DNA of 64,000 bases from JBFWMG01 sp050251715 (GTDB taxonomy: Bacteria > Desulfobacterota > Desulfovibrionia > Desulfovibrionales > Desulfovibrionaceae): positions 1-64,000 of the forward strand of contig JBFWMG010000001.1 of assembly GCA_050251715.1 (NCBI GenBank), written 5' to 3'. Shown here piece after piece: positions 8,725 through 17,966 of the stretch. Under the pieces are notes generated by a model, which made no database searches, was not told where the DNA came from, and worked only from the letters and a program-made list of their open reading frames with translations. Made by a program: the position numbers and the translations under genes. The stretch's first letter is position 1. Each line of letters opens with the position of its first letter.

Positions 8725-8750
8725 GTGGGGAAATGTGGTAAAAAGTGGTA
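8725..8750 (+). promoter_or_regulatory. MraZ-binding-type direct repeats
   Basis: GTGG recurs at 8725, 8735 and 8745 with an exact 10-base period (GTGGGGAAAT, GTGGTAAAAA, GTGGTAAGG). Direct TGGGN-type repeats with 5-base spacers are the known MraZ operator, so mraZ is probably autoregulated here. The third box runs into the mraZ ribosome-binding site AAGGA. Confidence 0.75.
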
Positions 8751-8763
8751 AGGAAGCCCTGAA

Positions 8764-9213
8764 ATGCACTTCGTAGGCAGCCATCCAAGAACTCTCGACC
8801 CTAAGGGGCGGCTCATGTTGCCCCCGGCGTTTCGTGACGTCTTGCTTGCGCGCAGCCAGGACGGAGAGTTCGTCATGACCACGCACGACGGCTGCGTGAC
8901 GGCCTTCGCCAAGCCGGACTGGGAGGAAATGCTGGACAGCATCAGCTCGTTGCCGCTCCCCCCGCGCCGTGTGCGCGACTTCCGGCGCCTGGTCGTGGGC
9001 GGCATGCAGCTGGTCAGCCTGGACAAGCAGGGGCGGGTGCTCATGGCGCAGTCGTTGTGCGACTACGCGGGGCTGGGCAAGGATGTAATCCTGGTGGGAC
9101 AGGGGCACCTCTTTGAAGTGTGGAGTCAGGAGCGGCTCGACGCGGTCAGGAATCAGGATTTCGATGACGTGGTCGAGGATTTGACGAAGCTCGGGGGCAA
9201 GTTTCCTTTTTAA
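8764..9213 (+). CDS. mraZ: transcriptional regulator MraZ
   Basis: 149 residues, the usual MraZ length, first gene of the division and cell wall cluster. It begins MHFVGSHPRTLDPKGRLMLPPAFRD, the first of two AbrB-like (SpoVT) swapped-hairpin domains. The second copy reads LVSLDKQGRVLMAQSLCDYAGLG near residue 82. MraZ binds repeats upstream of its own gene and represses the operon in other bacteria; matching repeats lie at 8725-8750. Next to rsmH, as is standard. Confidence 0.95.
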   Translation: MHFVGSHPRTLDPKGRLMLPPAFRDVLLARSQDGEFVMTTHDGCVTAFAKPDWEEMLDSISSLPLPPRRVRDFRRLVVGGMQLVSLDKQGRVLMAQSLCDYAGLGKDVILVGQGHLFEVWSQERLDAVRNQDFDDVVEDLTKLGGKFPF

Positions 9214-9231
9214 CGCAGGGGTCCGAAGCAC

Positions 9232-10227
9232 GTGGAGCATAACGGAGACACGACATATGCGGCCGATCCGCACACTGGGCATGTCTCCGTTTTGTTGCGT
9301 GAGGTGCTCGACCAGCTGCAGCCCCGTCCCGGCGGCCGCTACCTTGACGGCACGGTCGGCTTTGGCGGGCACAGCCTGGGCATGCTGGAACGTGCGGACG
9401 GCCAGGCCGAGCTGCTCTGCCTGGACAAGGATGCCCGGGCGCTGGACATGGCCCGCGCCCGCCTTGCCCCGCACGCCGCGCGCGTGCGCTTCGCACACTG
9501 CGATTTTAGCGCCTTCGATGACGCCCTGGACGGCATCGGGTGGGAAGGCGAGGCCTTGGACGGAGCCCTGGTGGACCTGGGCGTCTCGTCCATGCACCTG
9601 GACGACGCCTCGCGCGGCTTCAGCTTTTTGACCGACGGCCCCCTGGACATGCGCATGGATCCCTCCTCGGGCGCGGCGCCCGCCGCGCAGCTGGTGAACA
9701 AGGCCGGTTTCGAGGAATTGAAGCGGATCATCACGGAATACGGCGAGGATCCCATGGCGGGGCGCATCGCCAGGGCCATTGTGGATGCGCGGGCCCAGGG
9801 GCCGGTGGAGCGCACGGTGCAGCTGGCCGAGATCGTGTCCAAGGCCTATCCCGCCAAAATGCGCCACACGGCCCGCAATCATCCCGCCACCCGCACCTTT
9901 CAGGCCTTGCGCATGGCGGTGAACGACGAGCTGGGCGTGTTGCGGTCTTTTCTGGAACGGATTACGGGCCGTGTCCGGCCCGGAGGCAGGATCGCGGTGA
10001 TTTCCTTCCACTCCCTTGAAGACCGGATCGTGAAGCACCATTTCCGGGACGAGGCCCGCACCTGCATCTGTCCACGTGAGGCGCTGCGTTGCGCGTGCAA
10101 CCACAAGCCCGCCCTCAAGGTGGTGACCAAGCGGCCCATCACCCCGTCGGAAGACGAAATCCGCAACAACAGCCGGTCCCGCAGCGCCAAGTTGCGCGTG
10201 GCGGAGCGGCTTTATCAGGGCGCGTAG
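9232..10227 (+). CDS. rsmH: 16S rRNA m4C1402 methyltransferase RsmH (MraW)
   Basis: 331 residues. RsmH methylates N4 of C1402 in 16S rRNA using S-adenosylmethionine. The conserved opening HVSVLLREVLDQL begins near residue 17, the SAM-binding loop is YLDGTVGFGGHS, and the C-terminal part contains the family blocks RTFQALRMAVNDELGVL and AVISFHSLEDRIVKHHF. The start is a GTG at 9232, 18 bases after mraZ stops; the ribosome site is weak, but no in-frame ATG lies close to the conserved start. Confidence 0.93.
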   Translation: MEHNGDTTYAADPHTGHVSVLLREVLDQLQPRPGGRYLDGTVGFGGHSLGMLERADGQAELLCLDKDARALDMARARLAPHAARVRFAHCDFSAFDDALDGIGWEGEALDGALVDLGVSSMHLDDASRGFSFLTDGPLDMRMDPSSGAAPAAQLVNKAGFEELKRIITEYGEDPMAGRIARAIVDARAQGPVERTVQLAEIVSKAYPAKMRHTARNHPATRTFQALRMAVNDELGVLRSFLERITGRVRPGGRIAVISFHSLEDRIVKHHFRDEARTCICPREALRCACNHKPALKVVTKRPITPSEDEIRNNSRSRSAKLRVAERLYQGA

Positions 10228-10247
10228 CGCTCGGGCAGGAGACGGCG

Positions 10248-10523
10248 ATGGGCAAGGTGAGCAGCGGTTGGGTTCTTGGGGCCATTCTGTCGGTCATGAC
10301 CTGTCTGGTGCTGGGGTTGACGGTGGTCTGGTTCAATATCGAGCGGATGGACATGGCGTATGGCTTGAAAAAGCTGCAAGTCTCCCGGCAGGAGGGCGAG
10401 GATCTGGTGGCCAAGCTGAGGGTGGAGCGCGACACGCTGCTCGCGCCGGCCCGGTTGCGCATGAAGGCGCGGGAATATGGACTGGGTCCGGCCAGGGCGG
10501 GCCAGGTGCGGCACATCGAGTAG
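10248..10523 (+). CDS. ftsL: cell division protein FtsL
   Basis: 91 residues with a short cytoplasmic tail, one membrane helix (about 8-30) and a periplasmic coiled-coil-like segment (KLQVSRQEGEDLVAKLRVERDTLL), the FtsL layout. FtsL links FtsQ-FtsB to FtsW-FtsI in the divisome. Sequence conservation in this family is low, so position between rsmH and ftsI carries much of the call. GCAGGAG precedes the ATG at 10248. Confidence 0.85.
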   Translation: MGKVSSGWVLGAILSVMTCLVLGLTVVWFNIERMDMAYGLKKLQVSRQEGEDLVAKLRVERDTLLAPARLRMKAREYGLGPARAGQVRHIE

Positions 10524-10535
10524 GTGGAGCGGGCT

Positions 10536-12596
10536 ATGTTCAAGGATCGCAAGACGCACAACAAGAAAGTCTCCACGCGGCGGGCAAAGCTGGGTGGAGA
10601 CAAGGCGTTTCGCATGGCCACCGACTGGTCGGGGCTGCGGCTCGCCTTTGTGGCGGCGTTTTTCGGTCTGGTGTGGCTCGCGTTGTGGTCGCGCGCCTTT
10701 TACGTGCAGGTGGTGGACGGCGACCGGCTGGCGGCCATGGGCGCGCGGCAGCATGTGGGAACGGAATTCGTGGAGGGCGAGCGCGGCCGGATTCTGGACC
10801 GCAATGGCCGCATCCTCGCCACCAGCGTGGCGTTCCGTTCGGTGTTCGCCCGGCCCTACGAGATCGTGGATGTGGATGCCGCTTCCCAGGCGCTGGCCAA
10901 GCCCTTGGGCGAGTCCGCCGCAACGCTGCGCAAGCGGCTGACGGCAAAGGGCAAATTTGTCTGGCTGGCGCGCGAGATCGATGACGCGGCAGCGGCCACC
11001 GTGCGGGCGGCCGGGCTGCCCGGCGTGTACCTGACCACGGAATATGCCCGCCAGTACCCCGGCAAGCAGTTGGCTGGCCAGCTGCTCGGCTTCGCGGGCA
11101 TTGACGAGGACGGCCTGGAAGGGCTTGAGAGCGCGTTTGACGAATATCTGCGCGGTTCGGGCATGCGGCTGGTGGTGCAGCGCGACGCCTCCGGACGGCT
11201 GTTGAACATGGATGGCGCCGATGTCTCGCCCCTCAACAAGGGCGGCGACGTGGTGCTGACCCTGGACGCGCACATCCAGGATCTTTCCGAAGCGGCGCTG
11301 GCCAGGGCGGTGCAGGATTTTGGCGGCAAATGGGGCGGGGCGTTGGTCATCGACGTGCCCACGGGCGACATCCTGGCCTGGGCCGAGTACCCGCGCTTCA
11401 ACCCCAACGCCTACCGCGAATCCTCGCCGGGCCTGTGGCGCAACCGCATCGCGGTGGATGCGCTCGAACCCGGCTCCACCATCAAGCCGTTCGTCGTGGC
11501 CGCAGCCATGCAGGAGCACGTCTGCGACGCGGACAGCCTGTACTACTGCGAAAACGGCAAGTGGCGGGTGGCGGACGCCACCATTGGCGACACCCATCCG
11601 CACAAGTGGCTGCCGGTCAGCAAGATCGTGCGGTACTCGAGCAACATCGGGGCCGCCAAGATCGGCATGGCCCTGGGCGCGGACACCTACCGTTCCTATT
11701 TGAGCCGCCTGGGGTTCGGCGACCGCAGCAATCTGCCGTTGCCTGGGGAGAGCAAGGGCATCCTGCGGCCCGTCAACGAATGGACCAAGGTCGATCTTGC
11801 CACCGCCGCCTTTGGCCAGGGCATGGCCGTGACCACGCTGCAACTGGCGCAGGCGTATCTGACCCTGGCCAGTGAGGGCGTGCGCAAGCCGTTGCGGCTT
11901 GTGGTGTCGCCTGAGCAGGAGCGGGGCGCGGCGGTGCGCGTGTTCGAACCCCACGTCGCCCGGCGCATGCTGGGCATGCTGGAGGATGCGGTCGAGGAGG
12001 ACGGCACCGGCGTGCAGGCGCGCATCAAGGGACTGGCCGTGGGCGGCAAGACCGGCACGGCGCAAAAGGCATGCAAGAAGGGGGGCTACGGCGACAAGTT
12101 CGTGTCGTCGTTCGTTGGTTTCGTACCCGCGCAAGAACCGCAATATCTCATTCTGGTACTCGTTGATGAGCCGGAAAAGGCCCACTACGGCGGCGTTGTC
12201 GCCGCCCCGGCATTCAAGGAGGTAGCCGTCGGCACCCTGGCCTACATGGGCCGGATGCCCGACCTGCGGCCTTCGTATCTGGCCGGAGAGGAGAAGACGT
12301 ATGAAGGCGGAACAAAACGCATCGCGCGCAGAGACGACGTGCGCCAGGACACTGGCGCGCCTGTGGGAAAGGATACTGGAGGCGTGCCCGCCGTCGTGGG
12401 GCTATCGCTTCGCCGGGCCTTGGAGGCCTTCGCCCGCTTCGGGATCGTTCCCGATGTCAGGGGGGAGGGGATGGAAGTCACCGCACAGAAGCCCGCGCCC
12501 GGAAGCGTTTTTCCGGGACAGGACAAAGAGTGTGTCATCTGGCTTGACGGCGCAGATGGGGAAAAACATGCCGCACATGACGTTCGAGGAACTTAA
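10536..12596 (+). CDS. ftsI: septal peptidoglycan transpeptidase FtsI (PBP3) with PASTA domain
   Basis: 686-residue class B penicillin-binding protein. One N-terminal membrane helix (about 35-55) is followed by the dimerisation domain (GRILDRNGRILATS) and the transpeptidase domain with the active-site triad EPGSTIKP (serine), YSSNIG (SxN) and KTGTA. A PASTA domain occupies roughly the last 70 residues (GVPAVVGLSLRRALEAFARF), an extension absent from E. coli FtsI. I start at ATG 10536, which has GGAG 7 bases upstream, rather than at GTG 10524. The 3' end overlaps murE by about 29 bases. Confidence 0.93.
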   Translation: MFKDRKTHNKKVSTRRAKLGGDKAFRMATDWSGLRLAFVAAFFGLVWLALWSRAFYVQVVDGDRLAAMGARQHVGTEFVEGERGRILDRNGRILATSVAFRSVFARPYEIVDVDAASQALAKPLGESAATLRKRLTAKGKFVWLAREIDDAAAATVRAAGLPGVYLTTEYARQYPGKQLAGQLLGFAGIDEDGLEGLESAFDEYLRGSGMRLVVQRDASGRLLNMDGADVSPLNKGGDVVLTLDAHIQDLSEAALARAVQDFGGKWGGALVIDVPTGDILAWAEYPRFNPNAYRESSPGLWRNRIAVDALEPGSTIKPFVVAAAMQEHVCDADSLYYCENGKWRVADATIGDTHPHKWLPVSKIVRYSSNIGAAKIGMALGADTYRSYLSRLGFGDRSNLPLPGESKGILRPVNEWTKVDLATAAFGQGMAVTTLQLAQAYLTLASEGVRKPLRLVVSPEQERGAAVRVFEPHVARRMLGMLEDAVEEDGTGVQARIKGLAVGGKTGTAQKACKKGGYGDKFVSSFVGFVPAQEPQYLILVLVDEPEKAHYGGVVAAPAFKEVAVGTLAYMGRMPDLRPSYLAGEEKTYEGGTKRIARRDDVRQDTGAPVGKDTGGVPAVVGLSLRRALEAFARFGIVPDVRGEGMEVTAQKPAPGSVFPGQDKECVIWLDGADGEKHAAHDVRGT

Positions 12597-14019
12597 GGAA
12601 CTGGTGCGGGCCGGGCTCATGGTCCGCAGCCATTCCGGCGCCGTGCGCCCTGGCGAGGTCTTTGTGGCCGTGCCCGGCGCGCAGGTGGACGGCGCGGCGT
12701 ACATTCCCCAGGCCTTGGCCAAGGGCGCGGCCTTTGTGGTCGCGCGCGGCGAGGCGGCCATGCCCTCCGGCGCCACGGCCACGCTGGTGGAGCATCCCGA
12801 ACCGGGCGAGGCGCTGGGCGAGCTGGCCGCCGCGTATTTCCACAACGACACGGCCAACGTGCCCGTCATTGGCGTGACGGGGACCAACGGCAAGACCACC
12901 ACAACCTACCTGCTGGAGCATCTGCTGCGCGAGAACGGCCGCAAGGTCGGCGTCATAGGCACGGTGACCTACCGGTGGCCGGGCTTCTCGCTTGAGGCGT
13001 CCATGACCACGCCCGACTCGTGGAAGCTGCACGAGCTCATCGCCAACATGGTCGCGGGCGGCGTGGACGTGGTGGTCATGGAGGTGTCCTCCCACGCCCT
13101 GGACCAGCACCGCGTCGGCGGCCTCGACTTCCGCGCCGGGGTGTTGACCAACGTGACCCAGGATCACCTGGACTACCACAAGACCATGGACGGCTATTTC
13201 CGGGCCAAGGCCATGCTGTTCCACAAACTCAAGGCGAATGGCCACGTGGGCGTCATCAACTGGGACGACGACTATGGCCGCGTGCTCCTGTCCAGCCATG
13301 CCCCGGCCATGGGCTACGGGCTGTGGTCGGAAAACCCCGGCCGCGAGTTCGGGGCCGACGGCCTGCGCGGCGAGATAGTGTCCTGCACCGGCCAAGGGCT
13401 CACGCTGCGCATGACCCACGGCGAGGAGTCCTGGGAAATCACCTCCCCGCTCATCGGCGCGTTCAACGCCTCCAACCTGCTGGCCACGCAGGCCGTGGGC
13501 CTGTCCATGGGGCTCAAGCCGCGCCACATGCAATGCCTTGCCACCTGCGCCGGGGTTCCGGGCCGGTTGGAGCGGGTGGCCAACAACAAGGACATGCACG
13601 TGTTCGTGGATTACGCGCACACGCCGGACGCCCTTGAAAACGTGTTGTCCACGCTGCGCGACCTCGATTTCAAGCGCATCCTCACGGTGTTCGGGTGCGG
13701 CGGCGACCGCGACCGGGGCAAGCGCCCGCTCATGGGCGCGGCCGTGGCCAAGTATGCGGACATCGTGTTTCTGACCTCGGACAACCCGCGTTCCGAGGAT
13801 CCGGAGCGCATCATGGACGACGTGATGCCGGGGCTCGCCATGTGCGACGATGTGGTGCGCGAGGCGGATCGGCGCATCGCCATCCGCAGCGCCCTGGCGC
13901 GCCTGCGGCCCGGCGACGTGCTGCTGGTCGCGGGCAAGGGGCATGAAAGCACGCAGCAGATCGGCACGGAGAAGTTTCCTTTTTCCGACCAGCAGGTCGT
14001 CAGGGAGATTCTGGGGTGA
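12568..14019 (+). CDS. murE: UDP-MurNAc-tripeptide synthetase MurE (meso-DAP type)
   Basis: 483 residues, normal for MurE, which adds the third residue to UDP-MurNAc-L-Ala-D-Glu. The ATP site is GVTGTNGKTTTTYL, and the substrate-discriminating motif is DNPRSEDP; DNPR predicts meso-diaminopimelate as substrate. The start lies inside the end of ftsI. ATG codons at 12556, 12568 and 12577 are all possible; 12568 has GGGGA at a workable distance. Frames reaching back to 12301 overlap ftsI and are not real. Confidence 0.93.
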   Translation: MPHMTFEELKELVRAGLMVRSHSGAVRPGEVFVAVPGAQVDGAAYIPQALAKGAAFVVARGEAAMPSGATATLVEHPEPGEALGELAAAYFHNDTANVPVIGVTGTNGKTTTTYLLEHLLRENGRKVGVIGTVTYRWPGFSLEASMTTPDSWKLHELIANMVAGGVDVVVMEVSSHALDQHRVGGLDFRAGVLTNVTQDHLDYHKTMDGYFRAKAMLFHKLKANGHVGVINWDDDYGRVLLSSHAPAMGYGLWSENPGREFGADGLRGEIVSCTGQGLTLRMTHGEESWEITSPLIGAFNASNLLATQAVGLSMGLKPRHMQCLATCAGVPGRLERVANNKDMHVFVDYAHTPDALENVLSTLRDLDFKRILTVFGCGGDRDRGKRPLMGAAVAKYADIVFLTSDNPRSEDPERIMDDVMPGLAMCDDVVREADRRIAIRSALARLRPGDVLLVAGKGHESTQQIGTEKFPFSDQQVVREILG

Positions 14020-15461
14020 ATCTGACCATGACCGAGATCAGCGCCCTGCTTGGAGCGGGGAGCGCCACGGGGGCGGGGAGGTCCGCCAGGCCGGGTATGG
14101 ACATGGGCGCGGCCTGCGGCTTTGTGCCGCGCCGCGCCAGTATCGACAGCCGCAAGGTCACGCCCGGTGACCTGTTCTTCTGCATCCGGGGCGAGCGCGT
14201 GGACGGCCATGATTTTGCCGTGGAGGCCGAGAGGAACGGCGCGGTGGGCATGGTGGCCGAGCGCCGGCCCGAGGGCATCCGGCCCGAGATGCCGGTCATC
14301 CTGGTGGAAAACGCCGTGGCCGCGCTGGGCAAACTGGCCCGCAGCGCCCGCGAGCACACCCAGGCCCGCGTGGTGGGCGTGACCGGTTCGGCGGGCAAGA
14401 CCACGGTCAAGGAGATGCTGGCGACCGTGCTTTCCGTGGCCGGGGCCACGGCCCGCAATTTTCTGAATCTGAACAACCAGATCGGCCTGCCGCTGTCCAT
14501 GCTGGAAGCCACGGGCGAGGAACGGTTCTGGGTCATGGAATGCGGCATCAGCCAGGCCCACGACATGGACGAACTGGGCGCCATCCTGCGGCCCGACCTG
14601 GGCCTGGTGCTCAACGTGGGCGCGGCGCACCTGCAAGGGCTGGGCGATGTGCGCGGCGTGGCGGCGCACAAGGCGAGGCTTCTGTCCCACGTGCGCATGC
14701 CCGGCGGCCTGGGCCTTGCCTGCGTCGACTACCCGGAATTGGCCGAGGAAGCGGCCAAGGCCATGCCCGGCTGCATCGGATTTTCCGCCAGAGGCGGCAA
14801 GGCGCGCTTCACGGGCGCGTACGTCGGCCCCGAGGGCGCGTTGTCGGGCCGCTTCACCATCAGCCTGGACGGGGCGTCCATGGACGTGGTGCTGCCGTGG
14901 CGGGGCGAATTCGCGGCGGAAAACGTGGTGGCCGTGTCCGCCGCCGCCCACCTGTTGGGCCTGGACATGGCCCGGATCCACGACGGATTGGCCCGGTGCG
15001 TGCCCGCGCAGCAGCGGTTCACCTGCCAGGAAGCGGGGCGCATCCTGGTCATCGACGACAGCTACAACGCCAATCCGCTGTCCATGGCCCGGTCGCTGGA
15101 TGCGGCCGTTGCCCTGGCGAAAAACGGCGTGTGCGCCCGCCCGCTGGTGCTGGTGCTCGGCGAGATGAAGGAGCTGGGCGACGACGCGGCCAGGGCGCAC
15201 AGGGAATTGGGGCTGGCCATGGCCAAGGCCGCACCGCATGCCGTGTTCTGGCGCGGCGGGGCCATGCGCGACGTGGTGGTGGGTCTGGAAGAGGGCGGTT
15301 ACGCCGGGCCCATGAAGAGTCTCGAAGGCGTGGACATGTTCATGGCGCAGTGGCGGGAACTGGGATTTGACGACGCCGTGGTGCTGGTCAAGGGCTCCCG
15401 TTCCAACCGCATGGAAGAATTTGCGGCCGGGCTCATCGAGGAGGCACGGGATGCTGTATAA
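14016..15461 (+). CDS. murF: UDP-MurNAc-tripeptide-D-Ala-D-Ala ligase MurF
   Basis: 481 residues. MurF attaches D-Ala-D-Ala to the UDP-MurNAc-tripeptide. The N-terminal domain carries ASIDSRKVTPGDLFFCIRGE, the ATP site is GVTGSAGKTTVKEML, and IDDSYNANPLSM marks the C-terminal domain. It starts with GTG at 14016, overlapping the murE TGA (GTGA), and GGGAG lies 8 bases upstream. An ATG at 14028 is the alternative. It overlaps mraY by 11 bases. Confidence 0.93.
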   Translation: MNLTMTEISALLGAGSATGAGRSARPGMDMGAACGFVPRRASIDSRKVTPGDLFFCIRGERVDGHDFAVEAERNGAVGMVAERRPEGIRPEMPVILVENAVAALGKLARSAREHTQARVVGVTGSAGKTTVKEMLATVLSVAGATARNFLNLNNQIGLPLSMLEATGEERFWVMECGISQAHDMDELGAILRPDLGLVLNVGAAHLQGLGDVRGVAAHKARLLSHVRMPGGLGLACVDYPELAEEAAKAMPGCIGFSARGGKARFTGAYVGPEGALSGRFTISLDGASMDVVLPWRGEFAAENVVAVSAAAHLLGLDMARIHDGLARCVPAQQRFTCQEAGRILVIDDSYNANPLSMARSLDAAVALAKNGVCARPLVLVLGEMKELGDDAARAHRELGLAMAKAAPHAVFWRGGAMRDVVVGLEEGGYAGPMKSLEGVDMFMAQWRELGFDDAVVLVKGSRSNRMEEFAAGLIEEARDAV

Positions 15462-16530
15462 CCTGCTGTATCCGCTTTCCACGGATATCGGATTCCTCAA
15501 CGTCTTCCGGTACATCACGTTCCGATCCATCGGCGCCATGGTCACGGCGCTGGTGCTGACCATCTTTATCGGCCCGCGCTTCATCGAATGGCTGCGGCGC
15601 ATCAAGGTGGGGCAGTACATCCAGGAAGACGGCGTGGCCGCGCACCATGCCAAGGCGGGCACGCCCACCATGGGCGGGCTGCTCATGGGATTCGGGGTCG
15701 CCGTGTCCGTGCTGCTGTGGGCCGACCTGTCCAACCACTACGTGTGGCTCACGCTGTTCGTGTTCGCGGGCTTTGGGCTGGTGGGCTTTCTGGACGACTA
15801 CTCCAAGCTGCGCAAGAAGCAGAACAAGGGATTTTCGGCCCGCGCCAAGTTCATTGGGCAGGTGCTGGTGGCGCTCACCGCGGTCATGGTGCTCTACCAC
15901 GAGCCGCTCTATTCCACCAAGCTGGTCTTTCCCTTCTTCAAGACACTGCAACCGGACCTGGGGTGGCTGTACGTGCCCTTCGCCATCTTCGTCATGGTCG
16001 GGTCTTCCAACGGCGTGAACCTGACCGACGGCCTGGACGGCCTGGCCATCGGCCCGTCCATCGTGGCCGGGGCGTGTTTCGCGGTGTTCGTGTACGTGAC
16101 CGGCCACGTGCAACTCGCCCGCTACCTGCAGATCGTCTACATGCCCGGCGTGGGCGAGGTCACGGTGTTCTGCGGCGCGCTCATCGGCGCGGGACTGGGC
16201 TTCCTGTGGTTCAACGCCTACCCGGCCCAGGTGTTCATGGGCGACGTGGGCTCGCTGTCCATCGGCGGCGCGCTGGGTTTCATCGCCGTGCTGGCCAAGC
16301 AGGAGCTGGTGCTGGTCATCGTGGGCGGCCTGTTCGTGGTGGAGACCCTCTCGGTCATCATCCAGGTGGGCTATTTCAAGATGAGCGGCGGCAAGCGCTT
16401 TTTCCGCATGGCGCCGCTGCACCACCATTTCGAGCTCAAAGGCATACCGGAGTCCAAGATCATCATCCGGTTCTGGATCCTGTCCATTCTTCTGGCGTTG
16501 ACCGCGTTGTCCACGCTCAAGCTGCGGTAG
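15451..16530 (+). CDS. mraY: phospho-MurNAc-pentapeptide translocase MraY
   Basis: 359-residue polytopic membrane enzyme with about ten membrane helices. MraY makes lipid I from UDP-MurNAc-pentapeptide and undecaprenyl phosphate. Family motifs are KAGTPTMGGLL, the aspartate pair in FLDDYSK, NGVNLTDGLDGLA, and VFMGDVGSLSIGG with the third catalytic aspartate, followed by the histidine-rich PLHHHFE. GAGGAGG precedes the ATG at 15451; a longer frame starting at 15367 lies inside murF. Confidence 0.95.
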   Translation: MLYNLLYPLSTDIGFLNVFRYITFRSIGAMVTALVLTIFIGPRFIEWLRRIKVGQYIQEDGVAAHHAKAGTPTMGGLLMGFGVAVSVLLWADLSNHYVWLTLFVFAGFGLVGFLDDYSKLRKKQNKGFSARAKFIGQVLVALTAVMVLYHEPLYSTKLVFPFFKTLQPDLGWLYVPFAIFVMVGSSNGVNLTDGLDGLAIGPSIVAGACFAVFVYVTGHVQLARYLQIVYMPGVGEVTVFCGALIGAGLGFLWFNAYPAQVFMGDVGSLSIGGALGFIAVLAKQELVLVIVGGLFVVETLSVIIQVGYFKMSGGKRFFRMAPLHHHFELKGIPESKIIIRFWILSILLALTALSTLKLR

Positions 16531-16538
16531 GAAGGCAT

Positions 16539-17966
16539 ATGAGTCCCGTGACCTATCCCGACAACGAGCCCAGGCAGTGCCAGTGGTTGCGCACCGAGGC
16601 GCGTTCCCCGTGGGCCAGCGCCTGTTCGCTGGAACCCTTGGGCCAGCGCTGCCGCGCCGCCTTGTCCGGGCTGCTGGCCGTGGTGGTGGGCGCGGGCGCG
16701 TCGGGACGCGGCGCGGCGCGGCTGCTGCACACGGCGGGTGCCTCGGTGCGCGTGCTCGAACGCAACCCCCAGCCGCTTGCCGAGCCCTTCGCCTCCTTTG
16801 TGCGTGAAAACACCATCGAGGTGCTGCACGGCGAGCATACGCCGGAGCAGTTCGCGGGCGCGGCCATGGTCGTGCTCAGCCCCGGCGTGCCCGTGCGGAC
16901 CATTGCCCCGTTCCTGCCCACGGGCGACGCGGCCCCCGAAATCATGGCCGAGCTGGAACTCGCCTCGCGCTTCATCAAGGAACCCGTGGTGGCGGTGACG
17001 GGCACGAACGGCAAGACCACCACGGCCACGCTGGTGGCGGACATGCTGGCCTATGCGGGCCGCAAGGTCTTTTTGGGCGGCAATATCGGCACGCCCCTGT
17101 CCGACTACGTGCTCGACGGCGTGGACGGCGGCAGGGCGGACGTGCTGGTGCTCGAGGTGTCGAGCTTCCAGCTCCAGACCTGCTCCACCTTCAAGCCCTG
17201 GGCCGCCGCGCTGCTCAACGTGTCGGACAACCACCTCGACTACCACGCGGACATGGGCGAGTACCTGTGCGCCAAGCTCAATCTCTTTGTCCGCATGGAC
17301 GAGGACGGGCTCGCGGTGTTCCCGGAATCCATGCGCGCGGTCATCGAGTCCCAGCAGCCGACCAGGGCGCGCATCCATTATTACGAGGCCAAGGGCCGCT
17401 TCCACACCGAAACCCTGCCCGGTCCGCACAACCAGGCCAACATGGAGGCCGCCTACCAACTCGTGCGCTTCTTCGGCGTGACCGAGTGCGAGGCGCTGGC
17501 CGTCATCCATCGCTTCAAGAAGCAGCCCCACCGCCTGGAAGCCATCGTGGAAACGGACGGCGTGCTGTACGTCAACGACTCCAAGGGCACCACCATCGAG
17601 GCGGTGCGCGCCGCGCTGCAAAGCTATGACCGGCCCATCCTGCTGTTGGCGGGCGGCAAGTTCAAGGGCGGCGACCTGCCTTCGCTCGCGCCGCTGGTGC
17701 GCGAGCGGGTGCGCCACGTGGCGCTGTTCGGCGCGAGCCGCGAAAAATTCGAGTCCGCCTGGGCGGGCGCCGCGCCCATGACCTGGGACGCGACCCTGGA
17801 AGAGGCCATGCGGCGGCTGGCGGCCATGGCGCGGGCCGGCGACGTGGTGCTGCTTTCGCCCGGCACGTCGAGCTTTGACCTGTACAAGGACTATCTGGCG
17901 CGGGGCGACGATTTTCGCCGTGTGGCGCTGGCCATCGCGGCGGCAAGCGAGGGGGGCGCGGCATGA
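16539..17966 (+). CDS. murD: UDP-MurNAc-L-alanine:D-glutamate ligase MurD
   Basis: 475 residues. The nucleotide-fold start VVVGAGASGRGAARLL, the ATP site VAVTGTNGKTTTATLVADM and NVSDNHLDYH identify MurD, which adds D-glutamate to UDP-MurNAc-L-Ala. The ATG at 16539 has a good site (TAGGAAGG), yet it places about 45 residues before the first Rossmann strand, which normally begins within the first 10-15 residues. The extension (MSPVTYPDNEPRQCQWLRTE...) is polar and of unknown role. The ATG of ftsW overlaps the stop (ATGA). Confidence 0.92.
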   Translation: MSPVTYPDNEPRQCQWLRTEARSPWASACSLEPLGQRCRAALSGLLAVVVGAGASGRGAARLLHTAGASVRVLERNPQPLAEPFASFVRENTIEVLHGEHTPEQFAGAAMVVLSPGVPVRTIAPFLPTGDAAPEIMAELELASRFIKEPVVAVTGTNGKTTTATLVADMLAYAGRKVFLGGNIGTPLSDYVLDGVDGGRADVLVLEVSSFQLQTCSTFKPWAAALLNVSDNHLDYHADMGEYLCAKLNLFVRMDEDGLAVFPESMRAVIESQQPTRARIHYYEAKGRFHTETLPGPHNQANMEAAYQLVRFFGVTECEALAVIHRFKKQPHRLEAIVETDGVLYVNDSKGTTIEAVRAALQSYDRPILLLAGGKFKGGDLPSLAPLVRERVRHVALFGASREKFESAWAGAAPMTWDATLEEAMRRLAAMARAGDVVLLSPGTSSFDLYKDYLARGDDFRRVALAIAAASEGGAA

